Assembly: GCA_900553255.1 (NCBI GenBank)
Contig: USCI01000001.1
Span: 20,266-84,265 of the forward strand
Length of the DNA: 64,000 bases
Source: an uncultured Oscillospiraceae bacterium
GTDB taxonomy: Bacteria > Bacillota > Clostridia > Oscillospirales > Acutalibacteraceae
Direction: 5' to 3'
In this document: positions 41,555 to 50,458 of the stretch, in pieces
Layout: each line of letters opens with the position of its first letter
How positions within the stretch are numbered: position 1 is the stretch's first letter
Position numbers and translations under genes: made by a program
Notes under the pieces: model-generated
The model's input: only the letters and a program-made list of their open reading frames with translations
Told to the model about the DNA's origin: nothing
The model's database searches: none

Positions 41555-42736
41555 ATGGCAAACGATTCTTGGCAGCAGGAGCAATTCGTACTATCCACTT
41601 TTCACGCAGTGCCTGCCGACGCAGGCGACGAGCTGCCGGCCATTCTCAACGCCTGCAAGGAGGCCGGACTGACCCATGTCGAAACCGCCTTTTCAGCACG
41701 GCCTGCCATCCTGCGGGCACTGGACATCTGCGACGAAATCGGCCTGAAGGTGATCGTGCAGGATCTCGGCTCACTCAGCGGGTTCCAGGATCGCACCACT
41801 TCCGCCGCCACCCCCGAGACGGTGGCCGAGGCGGTAAAAACCTACGGCGCCCACCGGTCGGTGGACGGCTACTACATCTGGGACGAACCGTTTTTCGAGC
41901 AGCTGGACTTTGCCGCCGAAAACACCCGGCTGATCCGGCAGTATGCGCCCGGCAAGCTGCAGCTGATCGCACTGCTGCAGTCCTACAGCCCGGATTATCA
42001 CTGGGAAAACGGTCTGTTCCCCCGGTATATTGATACCTTCATCGAGCGTACCGACCCATCCCTTTTATCCTTTGACTATTATGTCTTTGACCATGACGTG
42101 GACAAAGGGGTTTCCCTTGAGGATTCCTACTTGTGGACCGATATGGCGTACATCCGCAAAAAAGCGCTGGAAAACGGCATTCCGTACTGGTACTACCTGC
42201 AGCTCATCGGCGATATTATCGGGCATCAGCCCGACCGCATTACTCTCGAGCGGGTGCGGGTACAGACCGGCATAGCGCTGGCCTTCGGAGCCTCGGGCAT
42301 CCAGTATTTCAACATCCTCGACGGCATCCTGACCAAACAGGGGGAACGCATGAAGCTGTTCGACCCGGTGGCCGCCCTCAACCGCGAGGTGCTTTCGCTC
42401 GGGGAGGCGCTGTTCGGCAAAAAATCCACCCTCGTTTACCCCTCCGGCAGACTGCTGCACCGCGAATATCTGGACAGCCCGGCCGATTCCCCGCTGGTCG
42501 CCGGGGCGCCGGACGGCCTGTTCATCGGCGAATTTACCGACGAGGCAAGCGATTATCTGCTGGCGGTCAGCCTCGATTACGAACAGCCGCGCACGGGAGA
42601 AATCCGGCTGCGGCAGACACGGCAGGCTGCAGCATTCGACCCGGGCAGCAAAACCTACGGTGCCCCGGAACGCACCGCCGCCCTGGCGTACAATCTGCCG
42701 GCCGGCGGCTATCGTCTGTACCGGTTTGCAAAATAA
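41555..42736 (+). CDS. TIM-barrel glycosidase-like protein, paralogue 1 (no signal peptide)
   Basis: 393 residues. First of three adjacent paralogues. Shared landmarks are FVLSTFHAVP near the start, GLTHVETAFS, GLKVIVQD, GYYIWDEPFFEQ, LLQSYSPDYHWENG, SFDYYVFDHDVDKG, IPYWYYLQ and GASGIQYFN. The alternation of strands and helices and WDEP resemble clan GH-A glycosidases with the acid/base Glu in WDEP; a second catalytic Glu at the usual position is not obvious. This copy lacks signal peptide and membrane helix, so it should be cytoplasmic. GAGAGGGG precedes the ATG. I do not recognise a named CAZy family. Confidence 0.75.
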   Translation: MANDSWQQEQFVLSTFHAVPADAGDELPAILNACKEAGLTHVETAFSARPAILRALDICDEIGLKVIVQDLGSLSGFQDRTTSAATPETVAEAVKTYGAHRSVDGYYIWDEPFFEQLDFAAENTRLIRQYAPGKLQLIALLQSYSPDYHWENGLFPRYIDTFIERTDPSLLSFDYYVFDHDVDKGVSLEDSYLWTDMAYIRKKALENGIPYWYYLQLIGDIIGHQPDRITLERVRVQTGIALAFGASGIQYFNILDGILTKQGERMKLFDPVAALNREVLSLGEALFGKKSTLVYPSGRLLHREYLDSPADSPLVAGAPDGLFIGEFTDEASDYLLAVSLDYEQPRTGEIRLRQTRQAAAFDPGSKTYGAPERTAALAYNLPAGGYRLYRFAK

Positions 42737-42748
42737 GGAGGAGAGGCA

Positions 42749-44239
42749 ATGCACGGCAAAAAACGTCTGGCCGGCGCAGCGGCGCTGGCAATCGGCGCGG
42801 CCTGTCTGCTCAGCCCGGCCGCACTCGCCGAGGAGACCCCCAGATACCAGCAGGAGGAATTTGTTATTTCCACCTTCCACGGCGTACCCTCGATGCCTAA
42901 CGGTTTTTACAACGAGGTGATGTTCGCCCTCAAGGAGGTGGGGATGACCCATTTGGAGACCGCCTTCACCTCTCCGGAGGGAAGTGAGATGGCTCTTCAG
43001 ATCGCAGAGGAGCTGGGCCTGAAGGTCATTGTGCAGGATACCAACCTTTACGGCGGTTTCCAGAACCAGACCATCCCTCCCACCACCGAGGAGGACATCC
43101 TCAAAGTGATCGAGAAATACGCCCAGTACGAGTCCTTCGGCGGTTACTACGTCTGGGATGAGCCGTTTCTTGAACAGCTCGACGACGTAAAAAAGAACAT
43201 GGACTGGATACAGAAGCATGATCCCGGCAAGCTGCGGCTGGTGGCACTGCTGCAGTCCTACAGCCCCACCTACTGGTGGCCCAACGGCACCTTCAAGGAA
43301 TACATTGACACCTATGTCGACAAGATTGATCCCGACCATCTGTCCTTCGACTATTACGTGTTCGATGCCGATGTGGATAACGGTACCCCGCTTAAGGATT
43401 CCTACATGTGGATGGACATGGCGTATATCCGCAAAAAAGCCCTTGAGCGCGATATCCCGTACTGGTATTACCTGCAGATCCTCGACGATGTGGCGAATCC
43501 CAACATCAATCCCCAGCCCATGACCCGCGGGCGCATCAGTTTCCAGGTATACACCGCCATGGCGTACGGTGCAACCGGCATCCAGTATTTCAACACCATG
43601 GACAGCATTGTGGACGATTACGGGCGGCGTCTGGACAAATTCGACATCCTCAAGTCCATTAACAGTGAAATCCATAACCTCGGCCCGACCCTGATGGAGC
43701 TGACCTCCACCGTGATTTACCCCACCATTGATCTCGCACGCCACGAATATATCGGCTCCCTGGAGGAGGATGCCACGCTGGTCGCTTCCGCACCGGGGGA
43801 CATGTTCTTCGGCGAGTTCAAGGATGACGACGGCAACGACTACCTGCTGCCGGTCAACTGCGATTACGACAACCCGAAAGCCGGCACCATCACCCTTAAA
43901 GGGCGCTGGGATGTCTACGAGCTGGACGCGGCCACCGGCGAAACCAAGCTGAAGGCAGCGGACACCGACACGATCGAGATCGATTATGTTGAGGGCGGCG
44001 GCGCACTGTACGCACTGCGGCCGGTTGGCGCGGACTTCCCGGTTCTGCCCGGGACCGGGGAGCCGGCAGCACCGGATAATCCGTCGTCGGACGGCCCGTC
44101 CTCCGACACGGCATCCAACGGGGAAACAGACAACGGGCTGATGACCGTACTGCTGATCGTCGGCGGCATCGTGGCAGCCGGCCTGGTGATCATCGGGGTG
44201 ATCATGGTGGTGAAGCTGCGGCGCCCGGTTAAGAAATGA
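42749..44239 (+). CDS. TIM-barrel glycosidase-like protein, paralogue 2 (exported, membrane-anchored)
   Basis: 496 residues, 12 nt after paralogue 1, with AAGGAGGAG upstream of the ATG. A signal peptide (AAALAIGAACLLSPAALA) is followed by the shared barrel (FVISTFHGVP, GGYYVWDEPFLEQ, SFDYYVFDADVDNG, GATGIQYFN), then a beta-rich domain with a Pro/Ser/Asp linker, one membrane helix (VLLIVGGIVAAGLVIIGVIMVV) and a basic end KLRRPVKK. It is therefore displayed on the outer face of the membrane. LPGTG occurs in the linker about 30 residues before the helix, too far for normal sorting. Function is inferred as glycan cleavage or binding. Confidence 0.75.
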   Translation: MHGKKRLAGAAALAIGAACLLSPAALAEETPRYQQEEFVISTFHGVPSMPNGFYNEVMFALKEVGMTHLETAFTSPEGSEMALQIAEELGLKVIVQDTNLYGGFQNQTIPPTTEEDILKVIEKYAQYESFGGYYVWDEPFLEQLDDVKKNMDWIQKHDPGKLRLVALLQSYSPTYWWPNGTFKEYIDTYVDKIDPDHLSFDYYVFDADVDNGTPLKDSYMWMDMAYIRKKALERDIPYWYYLQILDDVANPNINPQPMTRGRISFQVYTAMAYGATGIQYFNTMDSIVDDYGRRLDKFDILKSINSEIHNLGPTLMELTSTVIYPTIDLARHEYIGSLEEDATLVASAPGDMFFGEFKDDDGNDYLLPVNCDYDNPKAGTITLKGRWDVYELDAATGETKLKAADTDTIEIDYVEGGGALYALRPVGADFPVLPGTGEPAAPDNPSSDGPSSDTASNGETDNGLMTVLLIVGGIVAAGLVIIGVIMVVKLRRPVKK

Positions 44240-44249
44240 GGTCGTGTTC

Positions 44250-45788
44250 ATGAAAAAAGCAATCAAACGCCCTCTGGCGCTGGCGGCTGCGCTGTGTATC
44301 TCCGGTTCCGCCTGCGCGGCATCGCCGGCCGAAGCGCTGCCCGCACCGGCAGGCGAAACGCTTGTCCAGACCGATTTCGTCATCTCCACCTTTCATTGTG
44401 TTCCCGGCGGCCTCACCCCGGAATACCCTCAGCTTCTCACCCTGGCCAAGGAGGCGGGGCTGACCCACGTGGAAACCACCTTCACCGCGCCTTCCGCCAG
44501 CCAGACAGTGCTGGACATCGCGGAACAGATCGGGTTAAAGGTGATCGTACAGGACTACACCCGCTTCGGCGGGTTCCAGAACTGGCCCGACCGCATCGCC
44601 GCCACCACCGAGGACAGCGCAAAAGAAGCGGTGGAAATGTTCGATTCCCCGGCCCTGGCCGGCTATTACATCTGGGATGAACCGTTTCTTGAGCAGTTTG
44701 AACAGGTACGTCAGGACATCGGTATCATGGACCGGTTGGATCCCGGAAAAATCCAGCTGGTAACCATGCTGCAGAGCTACAGCCCCGACTACACCTGGGA
44801 CAACGGCATGTACAAAACATACCTTGACCGCTATATGGCCGAGGTGCGGCCTCCGCTGCTGGTATTCGACTACTACGTCTTCGACCATGATGTGGATAAG
44901 GGGGTCGGCCTGTACGACTCCGCAATGTGGAAGGATATGGGCTATATCCGCCTGAAGGCTAAGGAGGCGGATATCCCCTACTGGTTCTATATCCAGCTCA
45001 TCGGGGACATTCCCAACAACACGCCCGGCACCATGACCGTCCCCCGCGTCGCGGTGCAGGATTATATTTCGCTGGCGTTCGGGGTGTCCGGTATCTCCTA
45101 CTACAACGCCATCGAGGGCATTTTTGACGACAAGGGCAACAAAAACCATCTGTATGACGGGGTGGCTGCCCTCAACCGGGATATTCTGACGCTCGGCCGG
45201 GCGCTGCTCGGCGCGGAATCCACCCTGGTCTACCATACCTCCCCACTGCAGCATGACGATTATCTTGACCAGTTGGGGGACTCCGAAACGGTGGAAGCGG
45301 CGCCGGCCGACCTGTTTATCGGCGAGTTCAACGCCCCGGACGGCGGGCAGTATCTGCTGCCGGTAAATACCGATTATGAAAAGGAACGCAGCGGAAGCAT
45401 CCGGCTGAAAGCGTCAAAAACCGTGTACCGCATCGACAAAGCCACCGGACAGCCGGTGCTCGTTGCCGAAAGCACCGATGCCATCGACTACCAGATGGCG
45501 GCAGGCGAAGGCGAGCTGTACTGGCTGACCGATCTGCCCTCCGATCCGCCGCCGGTTGTCCCGACCGGTGACCAACCCGCCGCAAGCGAACCGGATTCCC
45601 CGGCTGAAACCGGCGGATCCGAAAGCGGCATCCCATCAACCGGTACGGAACCAGGCGCCTCTCCCCCCATTGGGCTGATTGCCGCACTGGTGCTTGGCGG
45701 CGCCGTCCTGCTCGGCGGTGCCGGGATCGTCTGTGCGTATCTTTACCGACGGAAAACCATGAACAAAAGAAAGGAGCCACCGCAATGA
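44250..45788 (+). CDS. TIM-barrel glycosidase-like protein, paralogue 3 (exported, membrane-anchored)
   Basis: 512 residues from ATG 44250, 10 nt after paralogue 2. A signal peptide (LALAAALCISGSACA) precedes the shared barrel (FVISTFHCVP, GYYIWDEPFLEQ, FDYYVFDHDVDKG, GVSGISYYN). The C-terminus has a beta domain, a Thr/Pro/Glu-rich linker, a membrane helix (LIAALVLGGAVLLGGAGIVCAYL) and RRKTMNKRKE. It overlaps the next gene, the solute-binding lipoprotein, by 4 nt, tying it to sugar import. Residue differences at the barrel mouth suggest a substrate preference different from paralogue 2. Confidence 0.75.
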   Translation: MKKAIKRPLALAAALCISGSACAASPAEALPAPAGETLVQTDFVISTFHCVPGGLTPEYPQLLTLAKEAGLTHVETTFTAPSASQTVLDIAEQIGLKVIVQDYTRFGGFQNWPDRIAATTEDSAKEAVEMFDSPALAGYYIWDEPFLEQFEQVRQDIGIMDRLDPGKIQLVTMLQSYSPDYTWDNGMYKTYLDRYMAEVRPPLLVFDYYVFDHDVDKGVGLYDSAMWKDMGYIRLKAKEADIPYWFYIQLIGDIPNNTPGTMTVPRVAVQDYISLAFGVSGISYYNAIEGIFDDKGNKNHLYDGVAALNRDILTLGRALLGAESTLVYHTSPLQHDDYLDQLGDSETVEAAPADLFIGEFNAPDGGQYLLPVNTDYEKERSGSIRLKASKTVYRIDKATGQPVLVAESTDAIDYQMAAGEGELYWLTDLPSDPPPVVPTGDQPAASEPDSPAETGGSESGIPSTGTEPGASPPIGLIAALVLGGAVLLGGAGIVCAYLYRRKTMNKRKEPPQ

Positions 45789-47392
45789 AAACCATGAAAG
45801 CACGTCTTCTCGCCCTGGCCGCCTGCGCGGCGATGACCATCGGCCTGGCTGCCGGCTGCAGCCCCTCGGACCCCGCCGGCTCCGGCGGTGCCGTGGACAC
45901 CGAAAATCCCGACCTGGCCGCCTTCCCTGTTTCGGAGGAAACCATCAATCTCAAGGTGGTGCTCAAGACCAACCCGGTCAACGGCGACATCGAGAGCATG
46001 TGGTTCTGGGAAGAAATGGAAAGGCTGAGCAATATCCATTTCGAGGTGCAGGCGATCGACATGGCTACCTTCCACGACCGCAAGGCACTGATGATCATGT
46101 CCGAACAGCTGCCGGATATGTTTCTGGGCTATGCCGAATTTGATTCCGGCGAGGTGCTCAAATACGGCAACGAGGGCGTGTTTATCGACCTGCAGGATTA
46201 TGTGGCCGATATGCCGAACCTGCAGAAGGTACTGGCTACCGGCGGAAACAACACCCTGAAAACGGTGACCGCGCCGAGCGGGCAGATTTATTCGCTGCCC
46301 TGCTTCAACACCCGCGGCAATCCCGACACCGGCACCCGCGCCTTTATCAATACCCAGTGGCTGGAAAATCTGGGACTGGAGATGCCCACCACCCTGTCCG
46401 AGCTGCACGACGTACTGGTCGCTTTCCGCGACCGCGACCCGGACGGTGACGGCGTCAACAACACCATCCCCTTCTCCGCAGTGGGCTGGAACTTCGTCGA
46501 GCTGTTCAAGCATGCCTACGGCTATGTTTCCGACTTTGATGTCAAGGACGGCAAGATTTCCTATTTCCCGCTGACGCCGGAATATGTGGACTACTATGAT
46601 ACCCTCAACCGCTTCTACACCGAAAACCTGATCGACCACGAATTCTACACCCAGTCGGACGATCAGTTCAAGGCCAAGGCGCAGGCAATGAAGGTTGGTA
46701 TGTTCGTCTATTCCTCGATCGATATCGCGGTGGGCGATGACGAGGAGAAATGGTCCCAGTATGAGGCGTTCATGCCGGTCAAGGCGGACGAGAATACCGA
46801 AGCCACCTGGAGCCTGCTCGACGGTGTCTATCCCCACGCCGCAATCCTTACCAAGGCCAACCAGCATGTGGAGGAATCGCTCAAATTCCTGGATTTCCTG
46901 TACACCGACACCGGCACCACCATGCTGCGCAACGGCCCGGAAAAAGGCAAATGGTCGGGTGAAGGCGGCTGGTACTACAACGAAAACGGCGAAGTGGAAA
47001 TTGAACCGTCGCCGGAGTTCACCAACTCCTGGGAATACATCAACGCTGTGACGCCCGCCATCAACATCCTGCCCTGCTGGATGCCGTCTGCCACGATGGA
47101 AAAGGGCAAGGGTACCCCGAAGGACGATTATCTCACCGAGCAGCTGGCACGGTATGAGGACGTGGGCCGCTATATCCTGCCGGAGGTCATGTACACCGAA
47201 GAAGAGGCCGCCCGCATCAACGAAATCTGGCCGTATCTGGAGGCATATGTCGGCGGCCAGGTAGGCAACCTGATTATCGGTGTCAAGGCGGTGGAGGAAA
47301 TCCCCGCCATGCAGGAGCAGATGCGCAAAATCGGTGCGGAGGAGCTTCTTCAGATCCGGCAGGCGGCCTACGACCGCTACCTGAACAGCTGA
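45785..47392 (+). CDS. Extracellular solute-binding lipoprotein, LplA-like
   Basis: 535 residues. A lipoprotein signal peptide with lipobox AAGC (Cys25) leads into a family-1 solute-binding protein of the large LplA type found with LplB/LplC permeases (WFWEEMERLSNIHFEVQ, LPDMFLGYAEFDSGEVLKYG, YSLPCFN, NLIDHEFYTQ). DPDGDGVNNTIPF at about residue 218-230 is a calcium-binding-like loop. It delivers a sugar or oligosaccharide to the permeases at 50459 and 51369. A 17-bp hairpin follows, which may stabilise this part of the message. Confidence 0.9.
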   Translation: MKTMKARLLALAACAAMTIGLAAGCSPSDPAGSGGAVDTENPDLAAFPVSEETINLKVVLKTNPVNGDIESMWFWEEMERLSNIHFEVQAIDMATFHDRKALMIMSEQLPDMFLGYAEFDSGEVLKYGNEGVFIDLQDYVADMPNLQKVLATGGNNTLKTVTAPSGQIYSLPCFNTRGNPDTGTRAFINTQWLENLGLEMPTTLSELHDVLVAFRDRDPDGDGVNNTIPFSAVGWNFVELFKHAYGYVSDFDVKDGKISYFPLTPEYVDYYDTLNRFYTENLIDHEFYTQSDDQFKAKAQAMKVGMFVYSSIDIAVGDDEEKWSQYEAFMPVKADENTEATWSLLDGVYPHAAILTKANQHVEESLKFLDFLYTDTGTTMLRNGPEKGKWSGEGGWYYNENGEVEIEPSPEFTNSWEYINAVTPAINILPCWMPSATMEKGKGTPKDDYLTEQLARYEDVGRYILPEVMYTEEEAARINEIWPYLEAYVGGQVGNLIIGVKAVEEIPAMQEQMRKIGAEELLQIRQAAYDRYLNS

Positions 47393-47460
47393 TAGCCGCA
47401 CGGAAACCACCCCAGGCAGCGGGGCAAAAGAAACCCCCACAGCCCGCAAGTGTTTTTCAA

Positions 47461-47497
47461 GGAGCTGCTGCAAAAGGAAACCTTTTGCAGCAGCTCC
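47461..47497 (+). promoter_or_regulatory. Intra-operon hairpin after the solute-binding lipoprotein gene
   Basis: A perfect 17-bp stem (GGAGCTGCTGCAAAAGG and its complement) with a 3-nt loop and no T tract, in the 131-nt gap before the next gene. Such structures often protect the upstream message of a binding-protein gene from 3' decay. Confidence 0.7.
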
Positions 47498-47523
47498 GTC
47501 GGCACGAGAGGATGATCTACATA

Positions 47524-50445
47524 ATGAGAGCACCGAGGAACAGGCTAAGAAAAGCCATTGCCCTGCTGGCAGCGGCGCTGACGGCTGTTTCACTGTCCGC
47601 CGGGTATACTGCGCTCGCCGGTGCCGGCGGCAAGCCGCTCCGGGAAGAGTTTATTTCCGGGGATGAGGGGGAGTCGGTCGATTTCGTCAACCAGCTTGAG
47701 CAGCCGTACTACCGCACCGTGCGGGAGGAGTACACCGCTAAGGGCTATACCCCCGCTGAAGCGGAGGATATCGTACTGCCGCCTTCGCACCTTTCGGAAA
47801 CGCTCACGGAACAGCTGGGAGAAACCGCCTTTCACTGGACCGGGGAGGACGAAGAGGTCAGCTGGACCTTCACCATCGAGCAGGCGGGGCTGTATGAAAT
47901 CCGCCTCGACTACCTCGTGGCAGAGGGCGGGGTCAATCCCGCGCGGCGTTCGATCACTGTTGATGGTGAGACCCCCTTCTTTGAATGCAGCGGCTTGTAT
48001 TTCTACCGGCTGTGGGAGGATGACGGCGAGCCGATTGTCAACAGCCTCGGCGACGAAATCAAACCGCGTCAAAAGGAGGTCCGCCGCTGGCAGTCGGTTT
48101 CTCTGGAGGACGGGCACGGGTTTTACGCTGAACCGTTCGCCTTCTACTTCACCCCCGGCGAGCACACCCTGACGATGGCCTACGTCGAGGAGGATATGTA
48201 TATCGGGGATTTGACCGTCACGCCTCAGCGGGTAATTCCCCCGTACAGCGAAGTGGCGGCAGAATACGAGGCAAAGGGCTACCAGCCCGCGGCTGCCGCG
48301 GACGGCGGAATATTCCAGGCAGAGCTGACCGCCGTGGAAAAGTCCGATCAGACCCTGCGCCGGGAGAGCGACACCGATCCGGCCACGCAGCCGTCCAGTC
48401 CGTCCGAACGCCGGCTCAACATGATGGGCGGAGTCGGCTGGGCCAAGGGCAATCAAACCATCACATGGTCCTTTGAGGTGAAGCAGGACGGGTTGTATAC
48501 CCTGTCGCTGCGGTATGGGCAGATCTGGCTCAACGGCCTGCCCTCCTACCGCCGCATCGCCATCGACGGTGAGGTGCCGTTCGCCGAGCTGCTCGATTAC
48601 CGTTTCGATTACGGCTCCGGCTGGCAGGCCGAAACCCTCAGCGACAGTGAAGGGAATCCTTTTCAGTTTTACCTCACCGCCGGGAAGCACACCCTGTCGA
48701 TGACCGTAAAATTCGGAGAGATCACCGAAGTGGTGCAATCGCTCAATGAGGACTCCATCCGGATGTCCAACATCATGCTGGATCTGCTGCGCATCACCGG
48801 CAATGATCCGGATCCGAATTACGATTACGAATTTTTCACCGCGATCCCGGGCCTCGAGGATACGCTGCGGCAACTGTCCGCGAGCCTGGACGAAAAATAC
48901 CAGCAGCTTGTGGATATCTGCGGCGGGGACGTGCCCGGCTTTGCCAACTCCCTGAAGGCCACCCGCATCCAGATCGACGAGCTGATCGAGGATCCTTTCC
49001 TCATCGCCCGGCGCATGGACGATCTGACCACCATTCAGTCGAATCTGGGCAGCTGGTATATGGAGTTCCAGACCCAGCCGATTATGATCGACTATTTTGA
49101 GGTCGGCAGCGCCGACACCCCCTTTGTCATGCGCAAATCCAACATACTGGAAAAGATCCAATACATGATGATCAGCCTGGCGGTATCCTTCGTTAAGGAT
49201 TACGACTCGGTCGGCTCGGTAGCCGACAACAGCGCCGTGATTACCGACAACATCACCGTCTGGATTGCACGCGGCAACGAGTGGGCCAGCCTGATCAAGG
49301 AGCTGGCCGACCAGCAGTTCACCCCCGCCACCGGCATCAACGTCAACATCAACATCATGCCGGCTTCCCAGCTCAATGCCGGTGCGGTCAACGCGCTGAT
49401 GCTGTCGATCACCTCCGGCAAAGCGCCGGACGCAGCGATGGGCGTGGATCCCGGCTCCCCGGTGGAATTCGCCATCCGCGATGCCGTGGTGGATCTGTCG
49501 TCCCTGCCGGGGTTTGACGAAACGGTCGCTCCCCGGTTCATCGAACAATGCCTGGTGCCGTTTACCTACCGCGGTGGGATTTACGCGCTGCCCGAAACGA
49601 TGGATTTCCGGGTGCTGATCTACCGCAAGGATATTGTTGCCAAGCTGGGACTGACCCTGCCGGATACCCGGCAGGATCTGTACGACACCGTGCTGCCGGC
49701 GCTGTATCAAAACGGCATGAATTTTTACTACCCCCGTGACGATTCCCAGTTTGTCTACCAGCACGGTGCCGCTTTCTACACGGAGGACGGCCTGCGTTCC
49801 GGGCTGGACACCCCCGAGGCATACCAGGCCTTCAAGGAATCCACCGAGCTGTACACCAACTACGGCATCCCGGTGACCGCCAACTTCTACAACCGCTTCC
49901 GCAGCGGCGAGATGCCGATGGGCATCGGCTCATTCACCGATTATATCCAGATCAGCGTGGCCGCCCCGGAGCTGTCCGGCAAATGGGGAATCGCTCCGCT
50001 GCCCGGCATTGAGCGGGAAGACGGCAGCGTGGACCGCTCGGTCGGCAGCATCACCGGCCAGTGCAGCCTGATCATGAGCCAGACCGACAAGGTCGATGCG
50101 GCATGGCAGTTCCTGCAGTGGTGGACCGAGGCACAGACCCAGACCGATTTCGGCCGGGAGATCGAGGCGCTGCTGGGCAGCTCCGCCCGCTGGAATTCGG
50201 CAAATGTGGAGGCGTTCTGCAACATGCCCTGGCCGCAGGAGGACCTCGCGGTCATTCAGGAGATGTGGCCGTTCTACCGGGAGGTACCGGTGGTGCTGGG
50301 CGGCTATTTCACCGGCCGGCATCTCAACAACGCCTGGAACAATGTCGTCATCGGCGGCGAACCGCTGCGGGACAGCTTGGAAGAGGCGGTCAAGGAAATC
50401 AACCGCGAGCTTTCGATGAAGCAGCGCGAATACGGCGTGACCTGA
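47524..50445 (+). CDS. Solute-binding protein fused to two N-terminal carbohydrate-binding-like modules
   Basis: 973 residues from ATG 47524 (GAGAGG 12 nt upstream; ATG 47512 lies directly on that site). A signal peptide (AIALLAAALTAVSLSAGYTALA) is followed by two related beta-sandwich modules: about residues 95-235 (VSWTFTIEQAGLYEIRLDY, RRSITVDGETPFFE) and about 305-430 (ITWSFEVKQDGLYTLSLRY, YRRIAIDGEVPFAE). Residues about 440-570 are helical. The C-terminal 390 residues form a family-1 solute-binding fold (NEWASLIKELADQQFTPATGINVNI, LPETMDFRVLIYRKDIV, QFLQWWTEAQTQ). No lipobox Cys is seen. It probably couples cell-surface glycan adhesion with delivery to an ABC permease. Confidence 0.82.
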   Translation: MRAPRNRLRKAIALLAAALTAVSLSAGYTALAGAGGKPLREEFISGDEGESVDFVNQLEQPYYRTVREEYTAKGYTPAEAEDIVLPPSHLSETLTEQLGETAFHWTGEDEEVSWTFTIEQAGLYEIRLDYLVAEGGVNPARRSITVDGETPFFECSGLYFYRLWEDDGEPIVNSLGDEIKPRQKEVRRWQSVSLEDGHGFYAEPFAFYFTPGEHTLTMAYVEEDMYIGDLTVTPQRVIPPYSEVAAEYEAKGYQPAAAADGGIFQAELTAVEKSDQTLRRESDTDPATQPSSPSERRLNMMGGVGWAKGNQTITWSFEVKQDGLYTLSLRYGQIWLNGLPSYRRIAIDGEVPFAELLDYRFDYGSGWQAETLSDSEGNPFQFYLTAGKHTLSMTVKFGEITEVVQSLNEDSIRMSNIMLDLLRITGNDPDPNYDYEFFTAIPGLEDTLRQLSASLDEKYQQLVDICGGDVPGFANSLKATRIQIDELIEDPFLIARRMDDLTTIQSNLGSWYMEFQTQPIMIDYFEVGSADTPFVMRKSNILEKIQYMMISLAVSFVKDYDSVGSVADNSAVITDNITVWIARGNEWASLIKELADQQFTPATGINVNINIMPASQLNAGAVNALMLSITSGKAPDAAMGVDPGSPVEFAIRDAVVDLSSLPGFDETVAPRFIEQCLVPFTYRGGIYALPETMDFRVLIYRKDIVAKLGLTLPDTRQDLYDTVLPALYQNGMNFYYPRDDSQFVYQHGAAFYTEDGLRSGLDTPEAYQAFKESTELYTNYGIPVTANFYNRFRSGEMPMGIGSFTDYIQISVAAPELSGKWGIAPLPGIEREDGSVDRSVGSITGQCSLIMSQTDKVDAAWQFLQWWTEAQTQTDFGREIEALLGSSARWNSANVEAFCNMPWPQEDLAVIQEMWPFYREVPVVLGGYFTGRHLNNAWNNVVIGGEPLRDSLEEAVKEINRELSMKQREYGVT

Positions 50446-50458
50446 AGGAGGAACGGAT

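Noticed and set aside
43900..44239. LPGTG in the C-terminal linker of the second TIM-barrel paralogue
   Set aside because: It lies about 30 residues before the membrane helix, with a long acidic linker between; true sorting signals have the helix directly after the motif. The neighbouring paralogue has no such motif.
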